From the NCBI RefSeq assembly GCF_007858255.1, contig NZ_VFEU01000006.1:124001-188000 (forward strand): a stretch of 64,000 nt of DNA, read 5' to 3'. Numbering within the stretch: the stretch's first letter is position 1; each line of letters starts with the position of its first letter. This document shows, one piece after another, positions 48,921 to 57,771 of the stretch. Origin of the DNA: Pseudomonas rhodesiae (GTDB taxonomy: Bacteria > Pseudomonadota > Gammaproteobacteria > Pseudomonadales > Pseudomonadaceae). The translations under genes were made by a program, and so were the position numbers. The notes under the pieces are model-generated. The model searched no databases, was not told where the DNA came from, and saw only the letters and a program-made list of their open reading frames with translations.

Positions 48921-49304
48921 GGTCAGCTCCTATCGATCTTGTGACTTACCGCAAACGGTTCGGGTGGTTTGAACCCTTTCGCTGTTCTACCATTGTCGTC
49001 GCGGGTCGACACTCGGTTCCATGCCAAGTAATTTTTGTGTGAGCTGTCGGAAACTGCGTTTTTGATTGGGGTTATTCTCTGAAGCGGTGCGACCCGTATT
49101 CTCGGGTCGTTGAACCTGTGATTTCCTGTCAGTCCCGGTGACCTTGCATAAGGTCCATCGTGTGCGCCCGTACGAGGCGTGCAATACGACAGGAAGTTTC
49201 TTCAGTTTTTTCATTAAGTGCATCAGGTGATCGTGCCGTATTGGCCGTTTTAGTGTGCTGCCTGTTTCTGCAGGCCGCACTTTTTTCGATGTGGGGGCTT
49301 TTCC
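48921..49304. other. 384-base gap with multi-helix RNA-like structure
   Basis: No convincing gene. On the plus strand several pairings occur in order: CGACCCG/CGGGTCG (49090-49109); an outer helix TCCTGTC/GACAGGA (49124-49130 with 49188-49194) enclosing ACCTT/AAGGT (49141-49154) and a GCGCC/GGCG stem; then a terminator at 49255-49286. It could be a small RNA or a regulatory leader of the gene starting at 49305. Confidence 0.45.
49255..49286 (+). terminator. Intrinsic terminator just before the 156-residue protein gene
   Basis: GTGCTGCCTG pairs with CAGGCCGCAC (one mismatch) around a 6-base loop, followed by TTTTTT. It ends 18 bases before the next start codon. Confidence 0.75.
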
Positions 49305-49775
49305 TTGGCAGTCAGTAATCTGGATATGCACGCATTGTTCGTGCTGGGTGATTTGCGCGCAAAGTTGGTCAAACAGTTCCAATCCCGTTTTGTTTACATC
49401 ACTGAGCAGACGCCGGAAGGCATCTACATCGCCGAGATCGATACCGAAACGGCGCTGGTGGTGGATGACAAACAGCGTCTTGAACTCAAAGTAGGCGACC
49501 ATTTTCGTGCGGCGGTATTGCCCAGCCGCGAAGGCGGTAAGTTCGAGTTGAAGTTTCGCGACATCAAGTTGACGGTGTATGGCCTGGGCGATTACGCCTT
49601 TGTTTCGTCGGCCGAAGGCGAAGGTATCGTGTTCAAGGAAGGCCACAGTGTGATGCTGGTGTTCGCCGCCCATGAACAACTGCAGGAAGGCCTGACCAAA
49701 ACCCTGAAAGCCGTGACCGGCAAGGCCGCCAAGTGGCGCAAGGGCGAACTGGTGACTTTCAAGGCCAGCGAGTAA
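49305..49775 (+). CDS. Conserved hypothetical protein, 156 residues
   Basis: Cytoplasmic, beta-rich protein (LVKQFQSRFVYITEQTPEGIYIAEIDTETALVVDDKQRLELKVGDHFRAAVLPS ... FELKFRDIKLTVYGLGDYAF) with a basic helical end (LTKTLKAVTGKAAKWRKGE). No known domain is recognised. The TTG at 49305 has a G-rich stretch eight bases upstream; ATG at 49326 (MHALFVLGDL) is the alternative. It follows a terminator by 18 bases, so its expression may depend on read-through or on a start inside the terminator region. Confidence 0.72.
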   Translation: MAVSNLDMHALFVLGDLRAKLVKQFQSRFVYITEQTPEGIYIAEIDTETALVVDDKQRLELKVGDHFRAAVLPSREGGKFELKFRDIKLTVYGLGDYAFVSSAEGEGIVFKEGHSVMLVFAAHEQLQEGLTKTLKAVTGKAAKWRKGELVTFKASE

Positions 49776-49903
49776 CGCGTCCTTGACGTCTGCGTGTATC
49801 GTCTTGCGGAACCTCTACTACAGTTGAGTGGACTTAACTATTCAGAGGCTTCGCGCGTTCGCGGCAAAGCCATCCGCTATGGCTGCAGTACGCGAGGTAA
49901 GGC

Positions 49904-50920
49904 ATGAAAGGTTTGAGAACCCTGTTGGTGGCGTCCCTGACGAGCCTGAGTCTATCGATGGCTTCGTTGCCGGCGGCGGCGGGGCAGACGCCGGTGCATT
50001 TCGCCGACTTGAATTGGGAAAGCGGCAGCCTGATCACCGAAGTGCTGCGGTTTATCGTCGAGAAGGGCTATGAATTGCCCACCGACACCTTGCCCGGCAC
50101 CACCATCACCCTGGAAACCGCCCTGGCCAAGAATGATATCCAGGTGATCGGCGAAGAGTGGGCCGGCCGCAGCCCCGTGTGGGTCAAGGCTGAGGCCGAA
50201 GGCAAGGTGGCCGGCCTGGGCGATACGGTCAAAGGCGCGACCGAGGGCTGGTGGGTGCCGGAATATGTGGTCAAGGGCGACCCTGCCAAAGGCATCAAGC
50301 CCCTGGCTCCGGACCTCAAGAGTGTAAAAGACCTGGCGCGCTACAAGGATGTGTTCAAAGATCCGGAATCCCCCGGCAAGGGGCGCTTTCTCAACAGCCC
50401 CATCGGCTGGACCTCGGAAGTGGTCAACCAGCAGAAGCTCAAAGCCTATGGCCTGGACGACAACTACGTGAACTTCCGCAGCGGCTCGGGTGCGGCGCTG
50501 GATGCCGAAATCGCCTCCTCGATCCGGCGTGGCAAACCGGTGCTGTTCTACTACTGGTCGCCGACTCCTTTGATGGGGCGCTACAAACTGATCCAGCTCG
50601 AAGAGCCGCCATTCGATGCCGAGGCCTGGAAAACCCTGACCGACGCAGACAACCCCAATCCAAAGCCGACTCGTTCGCTGGCGTCCAAGTTGAGCATCGG
50701 GGTGTCTACGCCGTTTCAGAAGGCGCACCCACAGATCGCCGGGTTTTTCGAAAAAGTCGAGTTTCCTATTGAGCCGCTGAACAAAGCCTTGGCCACCATG
50801 AGTGAAAACCATACTCCGCCAAGGGAGGTGGCTCAGGCGTTTCTCAAGGCCCATCCCGAGGTCTGGAAGGCCTGGCTGACCGTAGAGGTGGCGCAGAAGG
50901 TTGAGGCGAGCCTGAAGTAG
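49904..50920 (+). CDS. Orphan glycine betaine/choline-type substrate-binding protein
   Basis: Periplasmic binding protein of the OpuAC/ProX family, 338 residues, with a Sec signal peptide (LVASLTSLSLSMASLPAAA-G). The mature part starts PVHFADLNWESGSLITEVLRFIVEKGY and has the aromatic cage-type segments EEWAGRSPVW, TEGWWVPEYV and FYYWSPTPLMGRYKL. It binds a quaternary ammonium compound by family. No permease or ATPase gene is adjacent, so it must use a transporter encoded elsewhere. GAGG and AAGG lie just before the ATG. Confidence 0.88.
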   Translation: MKGLRTLLVASLTSLSLSMASLPAAAGQTPVHFADLNWESGSLITEVLRFIVEKGYELPTDTLPGTTITLETALAKNDIQVIGEEWAGRSPVWVKAEAEGKVAGLGDTVKGATEGWWVPEYVVKGDPAKGIKPLAPDLKSVKDLARYKDVFKDPESPGKGRFLNSPIGWTSEVVNQQKLKAYGLDDNYVNFRSGSGAALDAEIASSIRRGKPVLFYYWSPTPLMGRYKLIQLEEPPFDAEAWKTLTDADNPNPKPTRSLASKLSIGVSTPFQKAHPQIAGFFEKVEFPIEPLNKALATMSENHTPPREVAQAFLKAHPEVWKAWLTVEVAQKVEASLK

Positions 50921-51004
50921 CAGGCCGTTCGCTCCCCGACGAAATACCTGCAAAAACCCCTCGGACGACTATCCTTTCCCGGACCTTTTCAGGGAGAGCC
51001 CGTC

Positions 51005-51442
51005 ATGAGTTTCGTGATCGCACGCTGGATCGTCGGGATATTCACCGGAATCAGTGTGATCCACCTGTACTGGGCCGCCGGCGGCAAGCTCGGCAGCCTG
51101 GCGGCCATCCCGCAGTTGCCCGGCGAATTTGCCAGCGGCCCGCGCCCAGCGTTCAAACCGTCGGCCCTGGGCACCTTTTTGGTGGCGATGGGGCTGGTGG
51201 GGATTGCTCTATTGGTTTGCCTGCGCGCCGGCCTGTATTTCCCTGCGGTATCCCACCGTGCGTTGCAATGGGGTATCAGCGCCATCGCCGTGCTGATGTT
51301 CGCCAGGGCGATCGGCGACTCAGAGCTGGTGGGTTTTTTCAAAAAAGTCGGAGGGTCGCGGTTCGCGCGTTGGGATACGTACTGCTATTCACCGTTGTGC
51401 CTGGCCTTGGGGGTAGGGTTGTTGGTGGTGGCCTGGGCCTGA
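51005..51442 (+). CDS. DUF3995-family membrane protein
   Basis: Integral membrane protein of 145 residues with four hydrophobic spans (about 5-28, 56-76, 85-105, 123-143) and the family's opening pattern GISVIHLYWAAGGK and closing RWDTYCYSPLCLALGVGLL. Function unknown. Ribosome site AGGGAG precedes the ATG. Confidence 0.82.
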   Translation: MSFVIARWIVGIFTGISVIHLYWAAGGKLGSLAAIPQLPGEFASGPRPAFKPSALGTFLVAMGLVGIALLVCLRAGLYFPAVSHRALQWGISAIAVLMFARAIGDSELVGFFKKVGGSRFARWDTYCYSPLCLALGVGLLVVAWA

Positions 51443-51589
51443 GCCGCACCCGGAAAGCCCCGTGTGCTTGTTGGCAAGCAGCTGTCAGCCAGCGCTGATT
51501 GATTCTCAAATAAAAACCCCTCGCATCCTTACCCGATTTTCCAAGCTGGCCGTCATGGTAGATAGAACCTCAATTACGCAGGATTTATC

Positions 51590-54079
51590 ATGTCGCGCCT
51601 TGCTCGTCCCTTGCATCCGCTGGCTTTGTCGGTGGCGATGGCTCTTGCCGCAGTGCCATTGTTGACCGTCCAGTCCTCCTTCGCCGAAGAAAGCAGCGCC
51701 CAGCGCGGCTTCCAGGTGCCGGCCGGTGATTTGAGCCAGGCGCTCAATAACCTGGCCGAGCAGGCGGGGCTGGTGCTGGCGTTCGATGCAGAGCTGACCC
51801 GAGGCAAGCGCAGCCCGGGCGTGAGCGGGCAGTACGATATCGATGGGGCGTTGAACCAATTGCTGGCCGGCACCGGTTTGCAGGCGCTGAAACTTTCCGG
51901 CGACCGTTATCGCTTGGAGGCGATCCCGGACAGCGGCGGGGCCATGCAACTGCAGGCCACCACCATCAATGCGGCTTACCAGGCCGAAAGCCCCACCGGT
52001 CCGGTGCCCGGTTATGTGGCCACGCGCAGCCTGTCGGCGACCAAGACCGATACCGCGCTGATCGAAACCCCGCAGTCGATCTCGGTGGTCACTAAAGACC
52101 AGATGCGTGCCCAGAACGCCGAAAGCCTCAATCAGATCCTGCGCTACAGCGCCGCCGTGGTGCCGGAAACCCGTGGCGCTACCGCGTCGCGCCTCGACCA
52201 GTTGACCATTCGCGGCTTCTTGCCCACCACTTACCTCGACGGCCTGCGCATGCCGTCCAGCCGCGATGCCTTGCCGCAGAAAGATGCGTTTGATTTGGAA
52301 CGGGTCGAAGTGCTGCGTGGCCCCGCCTCGGTGCTATACGGCCAGGGTTCGCCCAGCGGTGTGATCAATATGGTTACCAAGCGGCCGCTGGATGTGCCGT
52401 TCCATGAAGTGGGCGTCGAATACGGCACCTTTGATAAAAAGCGCACCACCTTCGACCTCAGCGGCCCGCTTGATGATCAAGGGGTGTATTCCTACCGTGT
52501 CGCCGGTCTTTTCGACGATGCCGATGGCCAGGTCGAACACACCGAGACCCGTCGTCAGTCGTTGTCCAGCGCCTTTACCTGGCGCCCGGACGAGGACACG
52601 TCGCTGACCTTGCTGGGGCACTTTCAGAAAGACCCCAAGGGTGCTTCCTACGGTTCGGTGCCGGCTTGGGGTTCGGTGCTGCACAGCCCCACTGGGCGCA
52701 AGATCGACGTGGACTACTACGACGGTGAAAAGAACTTCGAGAAAAGCGATCGTGAGTATTACTCCATCGGCTACGCGTTCGAACACCATTTCAACGACGT
52801 GTGGACGCTGCGCCAGAATGCACGCTACCTGCGTGCCGAGGGCATCTATCGCAGCATCTACAACAGCTATCTGCAGGCCGATTACCGCACGTCTACTCGC
52901 TCGACCATTGCCACCGATGTGGACATGGATGCCTACAACCTCGATAACCAGGTGCAGGCCAAATTCGACACCGGGCCGTTGCAGCATACGCTGTTGATGG
53001 GCGCCGATTACCAGAACACCAGCACCGATACCAAGGCGGGTTACGGCTCGGGGCCTTCACTGGATATCTTCGATCCCGTTTACGGCGCCCCTGTGACCAC
53101 GCCGGCCTTCGCCACGGACGCCACTTCACGCAGCGAGCAAACCGGGGTTTACCTGCAAGAGCAGATGAAGTGGGACAACTGGGTGCTGCTGCTGGGCGGC
53201 CGGTATGACTGGGCCAGCACCGATGGCACTACCAAGACGCTGCGCACCGGTGCCAAGAGCAAGTCCTCCTTGGACAGCGAGGCTTTCACCGGGCGTGTAG
53301 GGCTGGTGTATCTGTTCGATAACGGCCTGGCGCCGTATGTGAGTTACGCGGAGTCCTTTAACCCGCAATCGGGGACCGGCTACGGCGGTTCGGTGTTCAA
53401 GCCGACCGAGGGCAAGCAATATGAACTGGGCATCAAGTATCAGCCGCCGGGCAGCAACAGTTTTATCACCGCGGCGATTTTCGACCTGCGCCAGAGCAAC
53501 GTGCCGACCATGGACCCGGATCCGACCCATCTGTGTGGTAACGGTCGCTGCCAGATTCAGGATGGCGAACAGCAATCCCGCGGCTTTGAACTGGAGGGCA
53601 AGGCCAGCCTGAGCGATAACCTCGATATCACCGCCGCTTACGCTTACCTGGACAACCGCGCCTCCAAGTCCAACAGCACCGTGCGCTATGCGCCAATCAG
53701 CGATATTGGCGTCGGCCCTGCGGTCCCGGTGGAAGGCACCACCACCTACGGCGTGCCACGGCATACCGCTTCGGCATGGGCCGACTACACCTTCCGCGAC
53801 GGCCACCTCAAAGGCTTCGGCGCGGGGGCGGGTGCCCGCTATGTCGGCTCTTCCTGGGGCGATACCGCCAACACGTTGAAAGTACCCGGCTACACCTTGT
53901 TTGACGCTGCGGTGCATTACGACATCCCAAATATCGTCAACCTCAACGACAAGCTGCGCCTGGCATTGAATGCCACCAACCTGGCCAATAAAGAGTACGT
54001 CGCGTCGTGCTACTCGTATTCATGGTGCTGGTATGGCTCGCAGCGCACGGTACAGGCGAGTGCCACCTACCAGTGGTAA
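51590..54079 (+). CDS. Transducer-type TonB-dependent hydroxamate siderophore receptor
   Basis: Outer-membrane receptor of 829 residues. Signal peptide (to about residue 32), N-terminal signalling domain (about 38-110, GFQVPAGDLSQALNNLAEQAGLVLAFDAEL), plug (about 145-270, TPQSISVVTKDQM and GVINMVTKRPLDV) and barrel ending SATYQW. The near-terminal CYSYSWCWYGSQRTV is the pattern of ferrichrome/ferrioxamine receptors such as FhuA, FiuA and FoxA. A signalling domain normally implies a sigma/anti-sigma pair next door, but none is present in the flanking genes. A loose Fur-like stretch (TTGATTCTCAAAT) lies about 90 bases upstream. Confidence 0.92.
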   Translation: MSRLARPLHPLALSVAMALAAVPLLTVQSSFAEESSAQRGFQVPAGDLSQALNNLAEQAGLVLAFDAELTRGKRSPGVSGQYDIDGALNQLLAGTGLQALKLSGDRYRLEAIPDSGGAMQLQATTINAAYQAESPTGPVPGYVATRSLSATKTDTALIETPQSISVVTKDQMRAQNAESLNQILRYSAAVVPETRGATASRLDQLTIRGFLPTTYLDGLRMPSSRDALPQKDAFDLERVEVLRGPASVLYGQGSPSGVINMVTKRPLDVPFHEVGVEYGTFDKKRTTFDLSGPLDDQGVYSYRVAGLFDDADGQVEHTETRRQSLSSAFTWRPDEDTSLTLLGHFQKDPKGASYGSVPAWGSVLHSPTGRKIDVDYYDGEKNFEKSDREYYSIGYAFEHHFNDVWTLRQNARYLRAEGIYRSIYNSYLQADYRTSTRSTIATDVDMDAYNLDNQVQAKFDTGPLQHTLLMGADYQNTSTDTKAGYGSGPSLDIFDPVYGAPVTTPAFATDATSRSEQTGVYLQEQMKWDNWVLLLGGRYDWASTDGTTKTLRTGAKSKSSLDSEAFTGRVGLVYLFDNGLAPYVSYAESFNPQSGTGYGGSVFKPTEGKQYELGIKYQPPGSNSFITAAIFDLRQSNVPTMDPDPTHLCGNGRCQIQDGEQQSRGFELEGKASLSDNLDITAAYAYLDNRASKSNSTVRYAPISDIGVGPAVPVEGTTTYGVPRHTASAWADYTFRDGHLKGFGAGAGARYVGSSWGDTANTLKVPGYTLFDAAVHYDIPNIVNLNDKLRLALNATNLANKEYVASCYSYSWCWYGSQRTVQASATYQW

Positions 54080-54214
54080 AGACGTGACGTGTGCCAAGCT
54101 CGCGCACCACAGGGAAGTGGGCGGGCCGATGAGCCTGCGATAAGGCATTTTAATGGCCCCTTTGTAACAAAATCCTCGCCAGAATCGCGTTTATTTTCAG
54201 GTGGTTAGGTGGGG

Positions 54215-54550
54215 ATGCAAATGCGCAATGTTGGAATCATGCTGATCGCCTGCTCCCTGGCAGGCGGCGCGACGGCCGTGCAGGCACGTGAGTTGCGTGA
54301 GGGTGACAAGTACATGTGCAGTTGGGGCGCCGGCACCGCCGCCAGGGCCCAAGAGCTGAAACTGGCGGGTGTGTCGCTGTATGCCGCCCGTCAGAAAATC
54401 CAGACCCTTAAATTCAGCAAATCGTGGATGCGCATGATGGCCATGGGCATTACCGAGCAAACCTACGACAGCCGTTCGCGGCTCAAGCCTGACGCCATTC
54501 GCCAGAGCTTTTATCAGGACTGCGTGCGTTACAAAGTGGCGCGTAAGTAA
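54215..54550 (+). CDS. Small exported protein, about 111 residues
   Basis: Signal-bearing protein (MRNVGIMLIACSLAGGATAVQA). The segment LIAC fits a lipoprotein cleavage box, but a normal cleavage after VQA is equally possible. The mature part is basic (EGDKYMCSWGAGTAARAQELKLAG ... QKIQTLKFSKSWMRMMAMG) and has two cysteines that could pair. AGG lies five bases before the ATG at 54215; GTG at 54209 and ATG at 54221 are alternatives. Function unknown. Confidence 0.7.
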   Translation: MQMRNVGIMLIACSLAGGATAVQARELREGDKYMCSWGAGTAARAQELKLAGVSLYAARQKIQTLKFSKSWMRMMAMGITEQTYDSRSRLKPDAIRQSFYQDCVRYKVARK

Positions 54551-54640
54551 ATACGCGCGGCCAAATTACAAATCCACCACAAATCCAGTGTGTCCGTTTG
54601 CATACAATTGCGCAGTGATTGCCACGAGAGCAGGGCGCGA

Positions 54641-54907
54641 ATGGTCATGCAGCCGCCAGAACACTCCTCATCCAACAGCGTGCGCTACCTGGTCGCCGGC
54701 GTGGTCGGCGTGGCGCTGATGCTCGGCGCCTATTTCATGCAGATCAACGCCGAAGCGGACCGTCAGCGACAGAGCGCCGCCGAGCGCCTGACCCTGTGTC
54801 GGCAGGTGGCGCGGGTGGCCAGTGCGACGGCATTCGGCGGGGCGGATGTGCGCGATACGTGCGAACAACTGAACGAAGAATCGAACAAAGGCAACCCACC
54901 GTTATAA
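54641..54907 (+). CDS. Small single-span membrane protein
   Basis: An 88-residue protein with one membrane helix (YLVAGVVGVALMLGAYFMQI, about 15-34), then a polar helical tail (NAEADRQRQSAAERLTLCRQVARVASATAFGGADVRDTCEQLNEESN). AGGG lies five bases upstream of the ATG. No family is recognised. Confidence 0.65.
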   Translation: MVMQPPEHSSSNSVRYLVAGVVGVALMLGAYFMQINAEADRQRQSAAERLTLCRQVARVASATAFGGADVRDTCEQLNEESNKGNPPL

Positions 54908-55151
54908 GTAATAACCCTTGTTTATAAGTGGAATAGTCGTCGTTAGTTGCACCAAAAGAAGGCATTTAATATCCCTGATCACATAAAAAACATGTGGATA
55001 TTGAATGACTTACGACGTTTTTAATCCGACGAAAGGACGTAAATAATGTTGTTACAGGTTTTTTCAGTGGTTACTATAGCCGGGCGTTCACCTCCCACGG
55101 TTTATGCATTTTTAAATCCCAAGTTTCCATCAGCTACTTGGGATTTTTTTT
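54908..55151 (+). other. Gap with hairpin, short frame and terminator: candidate small transcript
   Basis: A hairpin (AATATC...GATATT, 54968-55002, with inner CACAT/ATGTG) is followed by AAAGGA-spaced ATG at 55046 opening a short frame, and by the terminator at 55114-55151. The frame runs through the terminator, so only its first 25 or so codons could belong to such a transcript. This may be a small RNA or just the 3' end of the preceding gene. Confidence 0.35.
55114..55151 (+). terminator. Strong intrinsic terminator
   Basis: AAATCCCAAGT (55114-55124) pairs perfectly with ACTTGGGATTT (55136-55146), followed by eight T. It acts on plus-strand transcripts arriving from 54641 or from a promoter in the gap. 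Confidence 0.85.
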
Positions 55152-55177
55152 GTCTGGGATTTGGCCGCAGGCCGGGC

Positions 55178-56116
55178 TCAATCGTCGGCAAACGCCGCAC
55201 GCATGCGGCCATCATGCTTGGCCTGATACAGCAACTTGTCGACCTCCTCGACGAATTCCAGCGCTTCGCTACCCGCTGTGACCAGTCGCGTGCCGACACC
55301 CAGGCTCAACGTTAACAGGTGGGACACGGCGGAATGCGGATGTTCGATCTCCTGTTGGCAGATCAGGTGCAGGCAGCGTCGTGCCACTTGCCGGGCGGAT
55401 GCAGCGTCGGTTTCCGGCAGCAACCACACAAACTCTTCGCCGCCGATCCGCGCGATAAAGTCCCTTGGCCGATTCGCGGCCAGTGCCAATGTGCGCGCTA
55501 CTTGGCGTAGGCAGTCGTCGCCTTTGATGTGGCCGAAGTGGTCGTTGTACTGCTTGAAAAAATCGATATCCAAAATGATCAACGACAGCGGCAATTGGCT
55601 GCGCTGGGCGCTGGCCCATTCGCGTTCCAGCACGGTGTCGAACATGCGCCGGTTGGCGATGCCCGTCAGGCCATCCTGATAGGAGTATTCCTCAAGTTGC
55701 TTTTGCAGGCGGATCAAGTGCTCTTCGGTCTGCTTGCGCTCGCTGATATCGAACATAAAACCAATCAGTGCTTCGACTTCGCCGTGCTTGCGTATCACAT
55801 GCACCACATCGCGAATCCACACGTAATCGCCATTCACCGTCAGGGCGCGGTAATCGGCCTCATGGTCGACGCCGGCACGGGACTGCGAGACGCAGATGTT
55901 CACCACATACTCCCGGTCGTCCGGGTGCATGCGCTCGACCCAGTCGTCCACGCTGACCCAACTGTGCTGGCTCCAGCCCAGCAATGTTTCGATCTGCGGC
56001 CCGATGTAGCTGAAGGTCATGCTCTGCCAGTCGATACGCCAAGGAATGGCTTTAGTGGACTCCAGCAGCGTTTTGTAGACATCACTGTCGGTTTGGCTCG
56101 AAGGGACATGGCTCAT
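55178..56116 (-). CDS. PAS-GGDEF diguanylate cyclase
   Basis: Cytoplasmic c-di-GMP synthase of 312 residues. An N-terminal PAS/PAC module (about 15-145, MTFSYIGPQIETLLGWSQHSWVSVDDWVERMHPDDRE ... IGFMFDISERKQTEEHL) joins through a short helix to a GGDEF domain with the active-site motif GGEEF and, five residues earlier, the RPRD inhibitory site (RxxD). It should therefore be active and product-inhibited. No membrane span; the PAS ligand is unknown. Start MSHVPSS is the more natural of two in-frame starts; the frame extends to 56179. Confidence 0.9.
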   Translation of the reverse strand: MSHVPSSQTDSDVYKTLLESTKAIPWRIDWQSMTFSYIGPQIETLLGWSQHSWVSVDDWVERMHPDDREYVVNICVSQSRAGVDHEADYRALTVNGDYVWIRDVVHVIRKHGEVEALIGFMFDISERKQTEEHLIRLQKQLEEYSYQDGLTGIANRRMFDTVLEREWASAQRSQLPLSLIILDIDFFKQYNDHFGHIKGDDCLRQVARTLALAANRPRDFIARIGGEEFVWLLPETDAASARQVARRCLHLICQQEIEHPHSAVSHLLTLSLGVGTRLVTAGSEALEFVEEVDKLLYQAKHDGRMRAAFADD

Positions 56117-56267
56117 AACGGACTGCTCGGAATGATGGCTAAGTGCCAAGAGCCTCTTGTGATCCACGCCGGGAGTCAAGCGTTGCGCGAGGCAACGGAC
56201 GGGAGGTCGCTCAGGAGTTCAACGGTGTGGACAACGAAGGCTGTTCGAAGGCGACCAACGCCTTGAG

Positions 56268-56630
56268 TCACAGGCGCCGCAGAAAGGATTTGACGATATG
56301 ACGCGTGGCATCCGTAGTGTCCAGCTGATCCATGGCGGTATAGGCATGCCACTGGCAATCGACGATCTCGTTGCATGGCCGCGCGTCTTCAATGTTCACC
56401 ACCGAGGCTTCGAACACATGGTGCACGGTGTCGCGGGCCTTGAGTTCCTGCAGGTACAGCAAGCCATCCACATTCAACCCGGTTTCTTCTTCCAGTTCGC
56501 GTTCGGCGGCGCCTACCGGGCGTTCGTCGCGTTCGACCTTGCCGCCGGGCAAGGCCCATTTTGATCGGGCTTTGCGCACGAAGAGGATATGCCCCTCGTG
56601 TTCGCAAATGACCGTTGCCCGGATTTTCAT
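56268..56630 (-). CDS. Nudix hydrolase
   Basis: Cytoplasmic hydrolase of 120 residues acting on nucleoside-diphosphate-linked compounds. The Nudix box GGKVERDERPVGAAERELEEETGL has all required glutamates (GX5EX7REUXEEXGU). Start MKIRATVICEHEGH is preferred (GAGG eight bases upstream); the frame is open 15 codons further with another ATG at 56660. The substrate is not predictable. Confidence 0.88.
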   Translation of the reverse strand: MKIRATVICEHEGHILFVRKARSKWALPGGKVERDERPVGAAERELEEETGLNVDGLLYLQELKARDTVHHVFEASVVNIEDARPCNEIVDCQWHAYTAMDQLDTTDATRHIVKSFLRRL

Positions 56631-56754
56631 GGTCTGTGCCTCGTAAGAATCAACTGTCATAAAAGTGTAATGCAATTGTCATGCTAAGGGGTTATGGCGC
56701 GTGGCCGTGGGTATGTGGATACTGCCCGATTGATCAGAACGCACGAGGTAAACC

Positions 56755-57735
56755 ATGACGACCGTACGCTGGGGCATGATCGGCTGTGGCAGTGTCACTG
56801 AAGTAAAGAGTGGACCCGCCTTCTACAAAGCGCCAGGTTCGGCCTTGGTTGCCGTGATGGGGCGCCGTGAGGAGGCCGTGCGCGATTATGCGGCACGTCA
56901 TCAGGTTGGCCGCTTCTACACCGATGCCCAGGCACTGATCAACGACCCCGACGTGGACGCCGTGTACATTGCCACGCCCCCCGACAGCCACTTGGAATAC
57001 AGCCTGATGGTAGCCGCCGCCGGCAAGCATTGCTGCGTCGAAAAACCCATGGCCCTGAATGCCGAGCAAAGCGCGCTGATGCAGCGCACCTTCGAGCGCG
57101 CCGGGCTGCACCTGTTTGTTTCCTACTACCGGCGTTCCCTGCCGCGTTTCCAGCAGGTGCGGCAGTGGCTACAGGAGGGGCGTATTGGTGAGCTGCGTCA
57201 CCTTACCTGGACCCTATGCAAGCCACCGGGTGCCGAGGATGCCAGCGCCGCCAACTGGCGCACCGACCCGCTGATCGCCGGCGGTGGCTACTTTGCCGAC
57301 CTGGCCAGCCATGGGTTTGATCTGTTTCAGTACCTGGCCGGGGATATCGTCGAAGTGTCCGGTTTTACCGCGCGTCAGGCCGGGCGCTATGCAGCGGAAG
57401 ATGCTGTGACGGCCTGCTGGACTTTCGACTCGGGCGCGCTGGGCATGGGCTGCTGGAACTTTGTCGCGGATCGCAAGGAAGACCGGGTCGAACTGATCGG
57501 CAGTCGTGGGCGCATTGTGTTCTCGGTGTTCGAGGAGCAACCGCTGCGCCTGGAAGGCGAATTCAACGAAGTGCTGGATGTGCCGTGCCACGCGCATATC
57601 CAGTGGCACCATGTGCTGGCCATGAATGCCCATATTCGCGGCGAGGCCGAGCACCCTTCGTTGGCCATCGAGGCGCTGAAGACCGATCGAATCCTGGATA
57701 AGGTGTTGCAACGTAACCCCAATCACCCTGGCTGA
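56755..57735 (+). CDS. Gfo/Idh/MocA-family oxidoreductase
   Basis: NAD(P)-dependent dehydrogenase of 326 residues: Rossmann motif GMIGCGSVTEVKSGPAF (the VTEVKSGPA variant typifies a sugar-dehydrogenase-like branch), EKP in CVEKPMALN (about 99), and catalytic region GGGYFADLASHGFDLFQYLAG with aspartate and histidine. Substrate unknown. GAGG precedes the ATG. It is 36 bases upstream of the RNase gene. Confidence 0.87.
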   Translation: MTTVRWGMIGCGSVTEVKSGPAFYKAPGSALVAVMGRREEAVRDYAARHQVGRFYTDAQALINDPDVDAVYIATPPDSHLEYSLMVAAAGKHCCVEKPMALNAEQSALMQRTFERAGLHLFVSYYRRSLPRFQQVRQWLQEGRIGELRHLTWTLCKPPGAEDASAANWRTDPLIAGGGYFADLASHGFDLFQYLAGDIVEVSGFTARQAGRYAAEDAVTACWTFDSGALGMGCWNFVADRKEDRVELIGSRGRIVFSVFEEQPLRLEGEFNEVLDVPCHAHIQWHHVLAMNAHIRGEAEHPSLAIEALKTDRILDKVLQRNPNHPG

Positions 57736-57771
57736 ACGCGGTACACCTGGTTTTTTTCAAGGAATCGGTAG

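Noticed and set aside
48987..49679. Minus-strand frame of 230 codons across the structured gap
   Set aside because: It overlaps the plausible plus-strand 156-residue gene and the terminator, has no ribosome site and no domain.
55046..55315. 89-codon frame reading into the diguanylate cyclase gene from the opposite side
   Set aside because: It runs through a perfect terminator and then antisense to a real gene; only its first codons could matter.
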